The notes under the pieces were generated by a model, which did no database searches, had not been told where the DNA came from, and worked only from the letters and a program-made list of their open reading frames with translations. From positions 62,001 to 126,000 of the forward strand of contig JAKQEQ010000023.1 in assembly GCA_029556545.1 (NCBI GenBank): a stretch of 64,000 nt of DNA, written 5' to 3'. The first letter of the stretch is position 1, and each line of letters begins with the position of its first letter. This DNA comes from Candidatus Hydrogenedentota bacterium (GTDB lineage: Bacteria > Hydrogenedentota > Hydrogenedentia > Hydrogenedentales > JAGMZX01). Shown piece by piece: positions 7,947 through 16,874 of the stretch. Position numbers and translations under genes: made by a program.

Positions 7947-10900
7947 CTACCGGCGGATCGCGAGGACTTCGAGGGCGGTGGCGCAGCGCTTCACATATTC
8001 GTCCTGCGTCCTGGTTACCGTGATAAACGGCAGCGGCGGATCGCTCGACGTGCGTTGCCCCGCGCCGGCTTCCCAGGCGGCGCGCGCATCGTCGATGCGC
8101 CCGATCGCGGCTAGCGCCTTCCCGAGCCAGTATCGGACTTCGGCGTCGGTAAGGACGTACCGCGCGCCGACCGCGATGTTCTCCGGGTAGGTCAGGGCCG
8201 TCTCGAAGTCGCGGATCGCGTCCTCGTAGCGGTCCTGCGCAAAGGCCGTCTTGCCGCGACTTAGCAGCGCGGCGACGAAGAGGTCGTGCGGGCGCGAGTG
8301 GCCTTCCCAGTTCGAGAATCGCGCCGTCGAGAGCAGGTCGATGCAGTCGTCGAAGCGGTCCTCCGCGAGATAGGCTTCGGCGAGCCACAGCACGGCGTCG
8401 TAGCGCGGGTCGCGCGTGCGCGGCATGTTCGCGATCAGGTGGATGCCCTCGAGACGGCGGTCCTGCGCGGCGAGCGCCTCGGCCAGGTCGAGGTGGAGCA
8501 CCTGATCGTCGGGCCGATGTTCGAGCGCCCTCCGGAAACAGGTCTCCGCCCGCGCCACGTCCTTCTGCTTCTTGTTCGCGTACACGCCGATCAGCCGCCA
8601 GCCCACGCTCAGCGCGGGATCGAGCGCGACGGCCTGCTCCCAATGCGGGACGGCCTCGTCCAGTCGGTGCAGTCCGGCGAGCAGGTGCCCCATCAGCAAA
8701 TGGGCGTTCGCGTCGTCGGACCGCGCGCCGACCGCGTAACGGAACACCGCGATCGTCTCCGCGCCGGAAGGCAGCGCGAAATCGCTCGGCAGGGCCGCCG
8801 CGCGCTCGAGCAGCCGCGCCGCTTCCGCCTCGTTGCCGGCCTTGTGTGTCCAGTACGCGAGGTGATACAGCGACAGCGCGGACGCGGGCGCCGCGGGCGT
8901 CTCCCCGTCCATGGTCGCGCGAAACAGACGCGCGGCGTCGCCGTACAGCCCCATGCCCGCCAGGAACGTCACGGCATCGATCGCGATGAACGCCTTCTCG
9001 CCGCCGGAATCCCGCAACCGCTCGAGGAATGCGTCCATCGCCGCGTCACTGCCGAGCGCGTTCACCGCAAGCAGGATGAAATCCAGCGGGTCCCCGCGCA
9101 ACTTGTCCGCGACTTCCGGCGGGGCTTCCTCCCCGAGCGCGTGTCTCGCAGCGGCGAGCCGTGCCCATGTCGCCGGGTCGCCGGGCCGCTCGGCAACCGC
9201 GCGCGCGAACGCCTCGACCGCGCCCGCGTAATCGCCCTCGATCATGCGGGCGCGCCCGACCAGTTCATAGCCGAGCGCCACGGTATCGAGACAACGCGCG
9301 GCCTTGTAGCCGCAGGCGAGCGCTTCGCGCGCGTCGCCCGACTGAAGCCGCGCCGCGCCGAGCAGGAACCACGCAAGACCCGACTCGGGCTCCCGCGAGA
9401 CCGCCGCGCGCGCGCGGGCCTCGCAATCCTGGAAGCGTCCCGATTCGAGGTCGAGCGTGGCGAGGCCGATCAACGAAGGCACGTGCAGCGGGTCGATCCC
9501 GAGCGCGGCCTCGTAGCCGCTCCGCGCGCCCGCGTAATTCAACTGACTGTCCAAGACGCGCGCCTCCCGGTACTTCTCGTCCGCCGTGGGCGCGCCGTCG
9601 GGCCGCGCCGGTGTGACCGTCAGGTCCGGCGGCGCGACTTCGGGGATGTCGAGCGGCGTCTCGTAATCGAGCAGCACGCCGCCTTCGGCGTCCGTCAACA
9701 GCACGCGGACGGCCCCTTCCGGCGGGTTCGGCAGCCCCACGATCACGGGCTGCGCCGGCGAAAGGTCGCACGGCTGCGCGTGAAGCGTGGCAGCCCCCTG
9801 CCGCAATTCGAGCGTCGCGCCTGGAAACGCGCCCGTGGCGATTGCGCGGACCTCGAGCGTCTCCCCGTCCCGGCGCGTCTGGACCGCGGCGTCGCGCGTG
9901 GCGAACTCGAAGCCGTCGCCGAGGCCGTGGACCGGATACCAGTACTCCCGCCACTCGACCGCCTGCCGCGGTTCGAGGAGACCGTAATCCGCCTGGGTGA
10001 GCAGCGGTCCGCTCTGCACCTCGATGTATTGCGCGTGTATCGGCCCGGCGTCCGACAGCGCCATCTGGCTCACGACGCCGAAATCATCCTTGCCCCAGGT
10101 CCACGCCTTCTTGCCCTTGAGTTCGTGGTGGTTCGCGAACGACACGAGGCCGCGGTCCAGGTCCATGTCATAGGACCCGAAGAAATCGAAGACGCAGTCA
10201 TACGCGAAGATGGAACTCATCGTGTCGTAATTCTTCAGCCACGACAGGTCCTTCCCCTCGTGGACCGGCCACGAGAAAAAGGTCGTGCCGTTGTGGTCGC
10301 AGCCGAGCGTCATCGGATAGATGAAGCGCGTCCCCGGCAGGTTCGGAAAGGCGGTGCAGTTCCAGAAGTAATACGGATGCGTCCCGTCGGTCGGGTTGTA
10401 CATGCGAATCCGCTCCTCGAGGAACGCCTTGCCGGGATATAGCGTCAGCCACACGGTCCAGCGCGTCTTGAACATCATCTCCGTATTCGCGACCACTAGC
10501 GTCGCCGATCCGTCCGCGTGCTCGACGACCGCCGCGTCGACCGGCGAGACGACCGTGACCGTATGGCCCTGCGGGCCCGCGTTCCACTCGATGCCCCCCG
10601 AAATCCACGCGCCGCGCATCGCGATAAGCGCCGGTTTCACTTCGTCATTCCGGTGGAACATCTCCTCGCCAGTCGTCTTGTCCAGGACCGAAAAGATGCG
10701 CCCGCCCAGTTCCGGGATACACGTCACCTTCAGGTATTCATTCTCGAGGTAGATCGCGCGATATACCCGGTCCGCCTTCGTCTTGCCGATGTGGTCCTGC
10801 CGCGTGTACGGATAGTAGACCGACCCGTGCAGCTCCGGGAACACCGGATGCACGTCGTCATACCACGGGTACGTCGGCAGCGTCAGCTCCCCCTCCCACG

Positions 10901-11021
10901 TCGCGACCGCGCCGGGTTCGGCGGCATGGACTGCCGCGGTAAACACCGCGACGAACAGAACGAAAAGCGCCACGCGCAACTTCATAAACGGCCGTACGTG
11001 CATGACCTGTCCCTTTCGCAT
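7947..11021 (-). CDS. exported DUF5107 and TPR repeat protein
   Basis: 1024 residues. A signal peptide is visible (MKLRVALFVLFVAVFTAAVHAAEPG). Residues of about 40-380 match the DUF5107 pattern seen in bacterial galactose-mutarotase-like proteins: an early TYPWYDDVHPVFPEL, then VTCIPELGGRIFSV and GGIEWNAGPQGH. From about residue 480 onward there are at least eight tetratricopeptide repeats (for example YEAALGIDPLHVPSLIGLATL and WEQAVALDPALSVGWRLIG). DUF5107-TPR proteins are common near glycan-degradation genes, so a carbohydrate-binding or sugar-processing role is likely but not shown. ATGs at 11003 and 10985 are alternative starts; 11021 has GGGGAG upstream. Confidence 0.85.
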   Translation of the reverse strand: MRKGQVMHVRPFMKLRVALFVLFVAVFTAAVHAAEPGAVATWEGELTLPTYPWYDDVHPVFPELHGSVYYPYTRQDHIGKTKADRVYRAIYLENEYLKVTCIPELGGRIFSVLDKTTGEEMFHRNDEVKPALIAMRGAWISGGIEWNAGPQGHTVTVVSPVDAAVVEHADGSATLVVANTEMMFKTRWTVWLTLYPGKAFLEERIRMYNPTDGTHPYYFWNCTAFPNLPGTRFIYPMTLGCDHNGTTFFSWPVHEGKDLSWLKNYDTMSSIFAYDCVFDFFGSYDMDLDRGLVSFANHHELKGKKAWTWGKDDFGVVSQMALSDAGPIHAQYIEVQSGPLLTQADYGLLEPRQAVEWREYWYPVHGLGDGFEFATRDAAVQTRRDGETLEVRAIATGAFPGATLELRQGAATLHAQPCDLSPAQPVIVGLPNPPEGAVRVLLTDAEGGVLLDYETPLDIPEVAPPDLTVTPARPDGAPTADEKYREARVLDSQLNYAGARSGYEAALGIDPLHVPSLIGLATLDLESGRFQDCEARARAAVSREPESGLAWFLLGAARLQSGDAREALACGYKAARCLDTVALGYELVGRARMIEGDYAGAVEAFARAVAERPGDPATWARLAAARHALGEEAPPEVADKLRGDPLDFILLAVNALGSDAAMDAFLERLRDSGGEKAFIAIDAVTFLAGMGLYGDAARLFRATMDGETPAAPASALSLYHLAYWTHKAGNEAEAARLLERAAALPSDFALPSGAETIAVFRYAVGARSDDANAHLLMGHLLAGLHRLDEAVPHWEQAVALDPALSVGWRLIGVYANKKQKDVARAETCFRRALEHRPDDQVLHLDLAEALAAQDRRLEGIHLIANMPRTRDPRYDAVLWLAEAYLAEDRFDDCIDLLSTARFSNWEGHSRPHDLFVAALLSRGKTAFAQDRYEDAIRDFETALTYPENIAVGARYVLTDAEVRYWLGKALAAIGRIDDARAAWEAGAGQRTSSDPPLPFITVTRTQDEYVKRCATALEVLAIRR

Positions 11022-11302
11022 TCCGTCTCCCCAGGCATGGGAGAGTTCCCGCGCCCGAGTATAGCGCCTCTCGCGTCCCGGGCATAGTCCCTCGCTCCGG
11101 GCGCGGGCTTGCCGGATACAACCGGGGACGCCCAGTCTGGTAATGGCCGCCTAAACCTTGCATTACCCGCCGTTTATGTGGTAACGTTCCCGTTCGGTCC
11201 GGGGCCTTCTTTCCCACAAACGGCCCCCATTTCCGAAGAATAACCACGGACGCGGCCCGTTTGTCCGGGGGGCGGCGTCCGTAGCGCGACAAGTGTATAC
11301 GC

Positions 11303-12643
11303 ATGTTTGAATCGCTGACACAAAAACTCGAGCGCGCCTTCAAGCATATTCGCGGTCAGGGTTACCTGACCGAGGCGAATATGGAGGAGGGACTGGAGCA
11401 GATCCGTCTCGCGTTGCTCGAAGCCGACGTGAATTACAGGGTCGTCAAGAAGTTCATCAGCGACGTGCAGGAGGAAGCGGCCGGGCAGCGAGTGCTCGAC
11501 AAGGTCAACCCGACGCAGCAGCTTATCAAGATCGTCCATGAGGAAATGGTCAAGATCATGGGCGAGAAGCACGAGCCGCTGCGCAAGGCGGCGAACCCGC
11601 CCACGACGATCATGATGGTCGGCCTCCAGGGCCAGGGCAAGACGACGACCGCCGGCAAGCTGGCCGTCATGCTCAAGCGCACCGGCCATGCGCCGCTGCT
11701 CGTGGCGGCGGACGTCTACCGCCCCGCGGCGGTGCGGCAGCTCGAGGTGGTGGCGGAGAAGGCGGGCGTCGAGTGTTTCAGCCTCGGGACGACGGCGAAC
11801 CCGGTGGATATCTGCCTCATGGCCCGCGGCGAGGCCCAGATGCGCGGCTGCGACCACATCATCCTTGACACGGCGGGCCGCCTCCACGTCGATGAACAGA
11901 TGATGGCCGAAGTGCGCGCCATCGCGAACCAGACGCACCCGGATGAAATCCTCTTCGTCGCGAACGCACAGACCGGACAGGATGCCGTCCGCTCGGCGAA
12001 GGAATTCCACGACAACCTCCCGCTGACGGGCGTTATCCTCACGCAGATGGACGGCGACGCGCGGGGCGGCGCGGCGATCAGCCTTATCGAGGTGACGGGC
12101 TGCCCAATCAAGTTCGTGGGCACGGGCGAACGACTCGAGGCGCTCGAGGCCTTTCACCCCCGGCGCATGGCCGACCAGGTGCTCGGCATGGGCGACGTGG
12201 TGTCGCTGGTCGAGAAGGCGCAGGCGGTGGCGGACCGCGACCAGGCGGTGAAGCTGCAAGAGCGCATCCGCAAGGAAAAATACGATCTCGAAGATTTCCT
12301 CTCCCATCTCCAGCAAATGAAGAAGATGGGGAGCATGGGCGACCTGCTCAAGAAGATTCCCGGCATCAGCAAGATGATGCCCGCGGGCATGGAGGAGGAG
12401 GCCGGCGACGAGGTGAAGTACGTCGAAGCCATCATCTTCTCGATGACGCCGCACGAGCGGCGCAACCCGAAACTCTTGAACGGCAGCCGCCGCCGGCGCA
12501 TCGCGTCCGGCAGCGGCACCTCCGTCCAGGAAGTGAACGCGCTGCTCCGCGATTTCGAGAAGATGAAGAAGATGATGAAACAGATGATGAAAGGACCGAA
12601 GGGGCGCGGGCCGAAGGGCATGCGGATGCCCCTTTTCGGATAA
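11303..12643 (+). CDS. ffh: signal recognition particle protein Ffh (SRP54)
   Basis: 446 residues, the usual length. N-domain helices come first, then the G-domain with GLQGQGKTTTAGKLA (P-loop, near residue 107), DTAGRLHVD and the TGERLEALEAFHPRR closing loop, then the methionine-rich M-domain ending RIASGSGTSVQEVNALLRDFEKMKKMMKQM. It binds SRP RNA and targets nascent membrane proteins to FtsY. It heads the cluster that continues with rpsP. The gap to the divergent DUF5107 gene is 281 bases and should hold both promoters; I found no clear one. Confidence 0.98.
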   Translation: MFESLTQKLERAFKHIRGQGYLTEANMEEGLEQIRLALLEADVNYRVVKKFISDVQEEAAGQRVLDKVNPTQQLIKIVHEEMVKIMGEKHEPLRKAANPPTTIMMVGLQGQGKTTTAGKLAVMLKRTGHAPLLVAADVYRPAAVRQLEVVAEKAGVECFSLGTTANPVDICLMARGEAQMRGCDHIILDTAGRLHVDEQMMAEVRAIANQTHPDEILFVANAQTGQDAVRSAKEFHDNLPLTGVILTQMDGDARGGAAISLIEVTGCPIKFVGTGERLEALEAFHPRRMADQVLGMGDVVSLVEKAQAVADRDQAVKLQERIRKEKYDLEDFLSHLQQMKKMGSMGDLLKKIPGISKMMPAGMEEEAGDEVKYVEAIIFSMTPHERRNPKLLNGSRRRRIASGSGTSVQEVNALLRDFEKMKKMMKQMMKGPKGRGPKGMRMPLFG

Positions 12644-12650
12644 CGCGACA

Positions 12651-12707
12651 CGTGGCGCGGGCATCTTGCCCGTGATGAAAGGCCATGGGCGGGACGCCCA
12701 TGCCACG
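12651..12707. repeat. dispersed double-hairpin repeat (copy 1)
   Basis: A 57-base unit beginning CGTGGC and ending GCCACG. It contains two small palindromes, GGGCATCTTGCCC and GGGCGGGACGCCC. Copies or half-copies occur at 28059, 46843, 50570 and 59799. Here it fills the ffh-rpsP gap. Confidence 0.75.
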
Positions 12708-12729
12708 CTGAAGAAAGGGACCTGAACCA

Positions 12730-13128
12730 ATGCCAACTGTCATTCGTTGCAAGCGCGGCGGACGCACGCACAGCCCGTACTACCGGCTCGTGGTCATGGA
12801 CTCGCGCACGCGCCGCAGCGGCAAAGAGGTGGACTCGCTCGGGGTCTACCACCCTTGCGCGCGGCCCGAGCCCATCAGCCGAGTCGATGCGCGCAAGGCA
12901 CTCGACTGGCTTCGCCACGGCGCGCAAATGTCCGACACGGCCCGCAGCATCCTCTCGCGGCTCGGCGTGATCCAGCACCTCAAAGCCGGCACCGCGCCGG
13001 AAGAGGCCGTGGCCGAGCACAAGGGCGAGGCGGTGGTGGACAAGGGCTACAACGCGCCCCCGCCGCCAACGGAAAAGAGCGACGCCGCCCCGGCCGCCGA
13101 GACCGCGGACGAAGAGGCTTCGGAATAA
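12730..13128 (+). CDS. rpsP: 30S ribosomal protein S16
   Basis: 132 residues. The N-terminus MPTVIRCKRGGRTHSPYYRLVVMDSR and the GVIQHLKAG segment are typical of bS16. The C-terminal 40 residues are an acidic Ala/Glu-rich tail longer than in E. coli S16 (82 residues), as in many other phyla. It is followed after 3 bases by khpA. Confidence 0.98.
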   Translation: MPTVIRCKRGGRTHSPYYRLVVMDSRTRRSGKEVDSLGVYHPCARPEPISRVDARKALDWLRHGAQMSDTARSILSRLGVIQHLKAGTAPEEAVAEHKGEAVVDKGYNAPPPPTEKSDAAPAAETADEEASE

Positions 13129-13131
13129 CCC

Positions 13132-13362
13132 GTGAAAGAATTAGTCGAGTTTATCGCGAAGAAGCTCGTCGAGCACCCGGAGGACGTCCAGGTGCGCTGC
13201 ATCGACGCGGAAGACGGGCAGCATTACGAACTGCGCGTGCACGCCGAAGACATGGGCCGCATCATCGGCAAGGACGGCCACACCGCGAAAGCGCTGCGGA
13301 CGCTCGTCGGCGCCGCCGCTGCGAAGGCCGACGTCCGCGCGGTCCTCGATATCGTCGAGTAA
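13132..13362 (+). CDS. khpA: KhpA, KH-domain RNA-binding protein
   Basis: 76 residues, GTG start. The KH-domain GxxG loop is IIGKDGHTAKALRTL. Known members pair with KhpB (EloR/Jag) to bind RNA and affect cell elongation. The place between rpsP and rimM is conserved in many bacteria. Confidence 0.95.
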   Translation: MKELVEFIAKKLVEHPEDVQVRCIDAEDGQHYELRVHAEDMGRIIGKDGHTAKALRTLVGAAAAKADVRAVLDIVE

Positions 13363-13371
13363 GCAGCCGCC

Positions 13372-13890
13372 GTGGCCGCGGACCGCGTCGTGATCGGCAC
13401 TGTGCGCTCCGTTGCGCCGGGTCGCCGCGAAGTGCGCATCCGGCCCGCGCCCGGCTACGAGCGGGCCTTCGATACCGCGTGGCTGCGGATCGCGCCGCCG
13501 GGCGCGCCGGAACTGCGGTGTCGCGTCGAAACGATGCGGCGGCACGGCGAGGAAGTCATCGCGGTGCTGACGGCGGGCGTCCCCCGCGAAAGCATCGCGC
13601 GGATGCGGGGTGCGGCGGTGGTGGCCGCGCCGGGCGAGCGACCCGAGGCGTCCGAGGGCGACGTGCCGGTGGCGGCGCTCATCGGGTTGCATGTCATCGG
13701 GCCCGACGGCGCGGCGTTCGGCGAAGTGGTCGAAGTGTACGAGACGTCCGCGAACGCCGCCTTCGCGGTGCGGCGCACCGACGGCACGCGGCTGCTGCTG
13801 CCGGCCATACAGGAGGTGGTGACGGAGATCGATTTGGAGAAGGAGACGTTGCGGCTCGGGGACATCGGGCCGTATGCGGTCGAAGCATGA
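13372..13890 (+). CDS. rimM: ribosome maturation factor RimM
   Basis: 172 residues, GTG start. The N-terminal beta-barrel (VVIGTVRSVAPGRREVRI) and the PRC-barrel (LIGLHVIGPDGAAFGEVVEVYETSANAAFAV) are both present, and the C-terminal RLLLPAIQEVVTEIDLEKETL is characteristic. It assists 16S rRNA 3' processing through S19. The stop overlaps the trmD start by four bases. Confidence 0.95.
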   Translation: MAADRVVIGTVRSVAPGRREVRIRPAPGYERAFDTAWLRIAPPGAPELRCRVETMRRHGEEVIAVLTAGVPRESIARMRGAAVVAAPGERPEASEGDVPVAALIGLHVIGPDGAAFGEVVEVYETSANAAFAVRRTDGTRLLLPAIQEVVTEIDLEKETLRLGDIGPYAVEA

Positions 13891-14639
13891 GGATCGACGT
13901 CCTCACATTGTTTCCCGAGATGTTCGAGGGCCCGCTGCGGGCGAGCCTGCTCGGCAAGGCCGTCGAAGAGGGCCTTATCGAAGTGGCCCTGACGAATATT
14001 CGGGACTTCGCGACGGACCGGCACAAGTCGGTCGACGACGCGCCCTACGGCGGCGGCGCCGGCATGGTGATGCGATGCGAACCGCTGTTCGCGGCGGTGG
14101 AAAGTTTAAGAGGAAGGAACTCGCTCGAACGGGTCATCCTGCTGTCGCCGCGCGGGCGGCGTCTCGAACAAGGGACCGTGCGCGAACTGGCGCGCGCGCC
14201 CGACGCAGTGCTGATTTGCGCACGCTACGAAGGCGTGGACGAGCGCGTCTCGCAGGCCCTGGTCACCGACGAAATCTCGATCGGCGACTACGTGCTGAGC
14301 GGCGGCGAACTGCCCGCCATGGTCCTCATCGAGGCGATCAGCCGGATGCTCCCGGGCGTGGTCGGCGACTGGGAGTCGGTCGAGACCGATTCCTTTTACC
14401 GGGGCGTGCTGGGCGCGCCCCAATATACGCGCCCGCCCGTTTTTCGCGGGCTCGAAGCGCCGGCGGTGCTCCGCGAGGGCAACCACGCGGCCATCCGCCG
14501 GTGGCGCAGAAAAGAGGCGCTGCGCGTAACGCGTGCGCGGCGTCCGGAGTTATTGCAGTACTGTACTGAGGAAGATCAACCGCTGCTGGCCGAGATCGAA
14601 CGCGAGACGTCGGCCGCGGAAAGGGAGAACGAACCGTGA
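13887..14639 (+). CDS. trmD: tRNA (guanine37-N1)-methyltransferase TrmD
   Basis: 250 residues. The start [15 protein letters not shown], the knot region [35 protein letters not shown] and PQYTRPP are all diagnostic of TrmD, a SAM-dependent SPOUT enzyme. ATG overlaps the rimM stop (ATGA) and the stop overlaps the rplS start, so translation is coupled in this stretch. A long frame that starts upstream in rpsP includes this gene, but the real start is fixed by the conserved N-terminus. Confidence 0.97.
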   Translation: MRIDVLTLFPEMFEGPLRASLLGKAVEEGLIEVALTNIRDFATDRHKSVDDAPYGGGAGMVMRCEPLFAAVESLRGRNSLERVILLSPRGRRLEQGTVRELARAPDAVLICARYEGVDERVSQALVTDEISIGDYVLSGGELPAMVLIEAISRMLPGVVGDWESVETDSFYRGVLGAPQYTRPPVFRGLEAPAVLREGNHAAIRRWRRKEALRVTRARRPELLQYCTEEDQPLLAEIERETSAAERENEP

Positions 14640-15043
14640 ACCCGATGATTCAAGCACTCAACGCGAAACAGATGAAACAGGATTTGCCCCAGTTCCGCGT
14701 GGGCGACACCGTCCGTGTCCATTTCCGCGTCGTCGAAGGCGAAAAGGAGCGCATCCAGGTCTTCGAGGGCGTCTGCATCGGACGCAAAGGCGGCGAAGGC
14801 CCAAATGCCACCTTCACCGTCCGGCGCGTCGCCTTCGGCGAAGGCGTCGAGCGGGTGTTCCCCCTGCACTCGCCCCGCGTCGAAAAGGTCGAAGTCACCC
14901 GCGAAGGCAAAGTCCGCCGCGCCAAGCTCTACTTCCTCCGCGAGCGCGTCGGCAAGTCCGCCCGCGTCAAGGCAAAGCAACTCGGCGTACGCGGACTCGC
15001 CCAAGCCGCGGCCACCGCGGAAGACGAATCCGCCGCCGAATAA
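14636..15043 (+). CDS. rplS: 50S ribosomal protein L19
   Basis: 135 residues, GTG start overlapping trmD. The L19 signatures [25 protein letters not shown] and [29 protein letters not shown] are present. A short acidic tail follows residue 118. Last gene of the ffh-rplS cluster; no clear terminator is seen after it. Confidence 0.98.
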   Translation: MNPMIQALNAKQMKQDLPQFRVGDTVRVHFRVVEGEKERIQVFEGVCIGRKGGEGPNATFTVRRVAFGEGVERVFPLHSPRVEKVEVTREGKVRRAKLYFLRERVGKSARVKAKQLGVRGLAQAAATAEDESAAE

Positions 15044-15352
15044 CGCATCTGCGGCATCGCCGCCTGGAATGGACCGGCGCCTTGGGGCTCCCGTAGTGGG
15101 CGTCGATCATTCGCCTGCTGCCTGAGCGTCGCGCGCCGCGCGTGCTGAGGCAAGCGGCATACCCGCCGTTGCGCGATCATTGATAGACGGCTAACCGGCT
15201 TCGCCGCCCAAACTCCCCGCCTCCCGTTAGACTGCGCGTCACCCCCCACGCTTTCGTCTGACGCTACATCCCCGCCGTTGCCGTACCGCGCTGCGACGTC
15301 AGAAAACTTTCCCAACTCAACCAGTCTTTATAAGATACAGTATCCCAAGGAC

Positions 15353-15549
15353 TTACGCAATTTTAGCATCAATTTGTAAGCTCGTCAATTCGCTTATCAT
15401 AGTCAATTTTGGCCCGTAAATTGCAGCGAAAAACGCCGTAACTCTAATTACAGCAATTACTTCTGACATCCGTACTTTTTACGGGGTATCCCGATTAGAT
15501 TACGGCATTTTCCCCGATGACGTAAGACCTGTCGCACCCTATAGTTACT
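15353..15549. promoter_or_regulatory. phased array of TTACG/CGTAA sites upstream of sucC
   Basis: Six exact TTACG or CGTAA pentamers are centred at 15355, 15417, 15439, 15481, 15502 and 15523. The gaps are 62, 22, 42, 21 and 21, close to multiples of 21 bases, two turns of DNA. Weaker cores (TGTAA, TTATC, TTACT) sit near the missing places at 15377, 15396 and 15459. Four of the six exact sites extend to TTACGG. This looks like a multi-site operator for the sucCD-kor operon; the regulator is unknown. Confidence 0.45.
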
Positions 15550-15660
15550 AGTGAAATGGGGCGGTGCTGGGCAGTTTCCGGGTCGCGCCGCCATCAGGAT
15601 GTGGACGCATTATGCGACAAACGGCTTCCGACGAGAGACCATGCGCTTCAGCGCAAGCAG

Positions 15661-15690
15661 TGCTCCCGGGTAGATGCCTGGCCGGGAGCA
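15661..15690 (+). promoter_or_regulatory. leader hairpin before sucC
   Basis: TGCTCCCGG pairs perfectly with CCGGGAGCA across a 12-base loop. A run of seven G follows directly and ends 6 bases before the sucC ATG, so the hairpin stacks against the putative ribosome-binding site. It could control translation or simply stabilise the leader. Confidence 0.45.
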
Positions 15691-15703
15691 GGGGGGGCAC
15701 GGC

Positions 15704-16849
15704 ATGAAACTTCACGAATACCAGGCCCGCCGGCTTCTGGCGGACGCTGGTATACCCGTGCCCGAAGGGGACGTGGCGGCGACGCCCGCGGAGGCCGAGG
15801 CAATTGCCCGGCGGCTTGGACGCCCGGTGATGGTAAAGGCACAGGTCCACGTCGGCGGACGCGGCAAGGCGGGCGGAGTCAAGTGCGCCGAGAACCCGGC
15901 GGCGGCCAAGATGCTTGCCCGAGCCATCCTCGCCATGGAACTCAAGGGCTTGGCCGTCCGGAGAGTCTTGGTCACCGCGGCGGAACAAGTCGTTGCTGAA
16001 TCTTATGTCGGCATCATCCTGGACCGCGCCACGAAGAAGCCGGTCATCATGGTGTCGCCCGCGGGCGGGGTCGAGATCGAGGAAGTCGCGGCCAAGACCC
16101 CGGAGCAGATTCACAAGCTTCATGTTGACCCCGTGGTTGGGCTCCGTCCCTATCAGGCGCGCAACCTGGCGTACAAGCTCTATCGCGATCCGGGGCAGGC
16201 GCGGCAGGCGGCGGACGTGATCGCCAAGTTGTACGACGTCTTCTGGAACGCCGATGCGTCTCTCGCGGAGATCAACCCGCTCATCGCCAACGCACAGGGC
16301 GAGGTAATCGCCCTCGACGCCAAGATCGATATCGACGACAACGGACTCTACCGCCGCCCGCACATAGCCGCCCTGCGCGACCTCGAAGCGGAAGCGCCCA
16401 CAGAGGCGGAAGCCCGCGCGGCGGACCTGTCCTACGTCAAGCTCGACGGCGCCATCGGGTGTATTGTCAACGGCGCCGGGCTGGCGATGGCCACCATGGA
16501 CCTCGTCAAGCGCTACGGCGGCGAACCCGCGAACTTCCTCGACATCGGCGGCTCGTCCAGCCCCGCGAAAGTGGTCTCGGCGATGAAGATCATCCTGTCG
16601 GACCCGAACGTGCAGTCGGTGCTGATCAACATCTTCGGCGGCATCACCCGCTGCGACGACGTGGCCAAGGGCATCGTTGACGCCTTCGAGCGGTTCGATC
16701 CGACGGTCCCCGTCGTAATTCGCCTTACCGGGACCAACGAGCGGGAGGCGGCGGCTATCCTCGCGACAATGGACCTGCCCTGCGCCGAGACGCTTGACGA
16801 CGCGGTGAAGAAGGCGATTGCACTGGCGCAAACGCCGGTTGCGGTGTAG
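15704..16849 (+). CDS. sucC: succinyl-CoA synthetase (ADP-forming) beta subunit
   Basis: 381 residues. The ATP-grasp domain starts [39 protein letters not shown] is the nucleotide-binding part. The CoA/phosphate region includes [28 protein letters not shown] and [17 protein letters not shown]. An ATG at 15674 would add ten residues absent from relatives, so 15704 is chosen. With SucD it interconverts succinyl-CoA and succinate with ATP formation. Confidence 0.96.
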   Translation: MKLHEYQARRLLADAGIPVPEGDVAATPAEAEAIARRLGRPVMVKAQVHVGGRGKAGGVKCAENPAAAKMLARAILAMELKGLAVRRVLVTAAEQVVAESYVGIILDRATKKPVIMVSPAGGVEIEEVAAKTPEQIHKLHVDPVVGLRPYQARNLAYKLYRDPGQARQAADVIAKLYDVFWNADASLAEINPLIANAQGEVIALDAKIDIDDNGLYRRPHIAALRDLEAEAPTEAEARAADLSYVKLDGAIGCIVNGAGLAMATMDLVKRYGGEPANFLDIGGSSSPAKVVSAMKIILSDPNVQSVLINIFGGITRCDDVAKGIVDAFERFDPTVPVVIRLTGTNEREAAAILATMDLPCAETLDDAVKKAIALAQTPVAV

Positions 16850-16874
16850 GAAGTCAGAAAGAGGGCGGCACGGC

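Larger units (their letters stand above)
15044..15703. other. 660-base intergenic region with AT-rich control segment
   Basis: No gene found. Bases 15300-15560 drop sharply in GC content compared with both sides. They hold several short inverted repeats, for example CTTACGCAATT facing AATTTGTAAG, and CCGTA facing TACGG around 15470-15485. The last 150 bases return to high GC and form the leader of sucC. The regularly spaced motifs are listed separately. Confidence 0.7.

Noticed and set aside
8286-10442. A 718-residue open frame on the plus strand opposite the DUF5107/TPR gene
   Set aside because: Arg-rich shadow of a high-GC gene; no conserved motif, no ribosome-binding site, and the opposite strand has clear domains.
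12747-14639. A 630-residue frame running from rpsP into trmD
   Set aside because: Only the part from 13887 is TrmD; the upstream portion is the out-of-frame reading of rpsP, khpA and rimM.
15340-15560. Integron attC site or riboswitch in the AT-rich island
   Set aside because: The inverted repeats are too short for attC, there is no integrase or cassette array, and no known riboswitch pattern is recognised.
15674-15703. ATG at 15674 as the sucC start
   Set aside because: It would add ten residues not seen in relatives and lies within the leader hairpin; the ATG at 15704 matches the conserved N-terminus.
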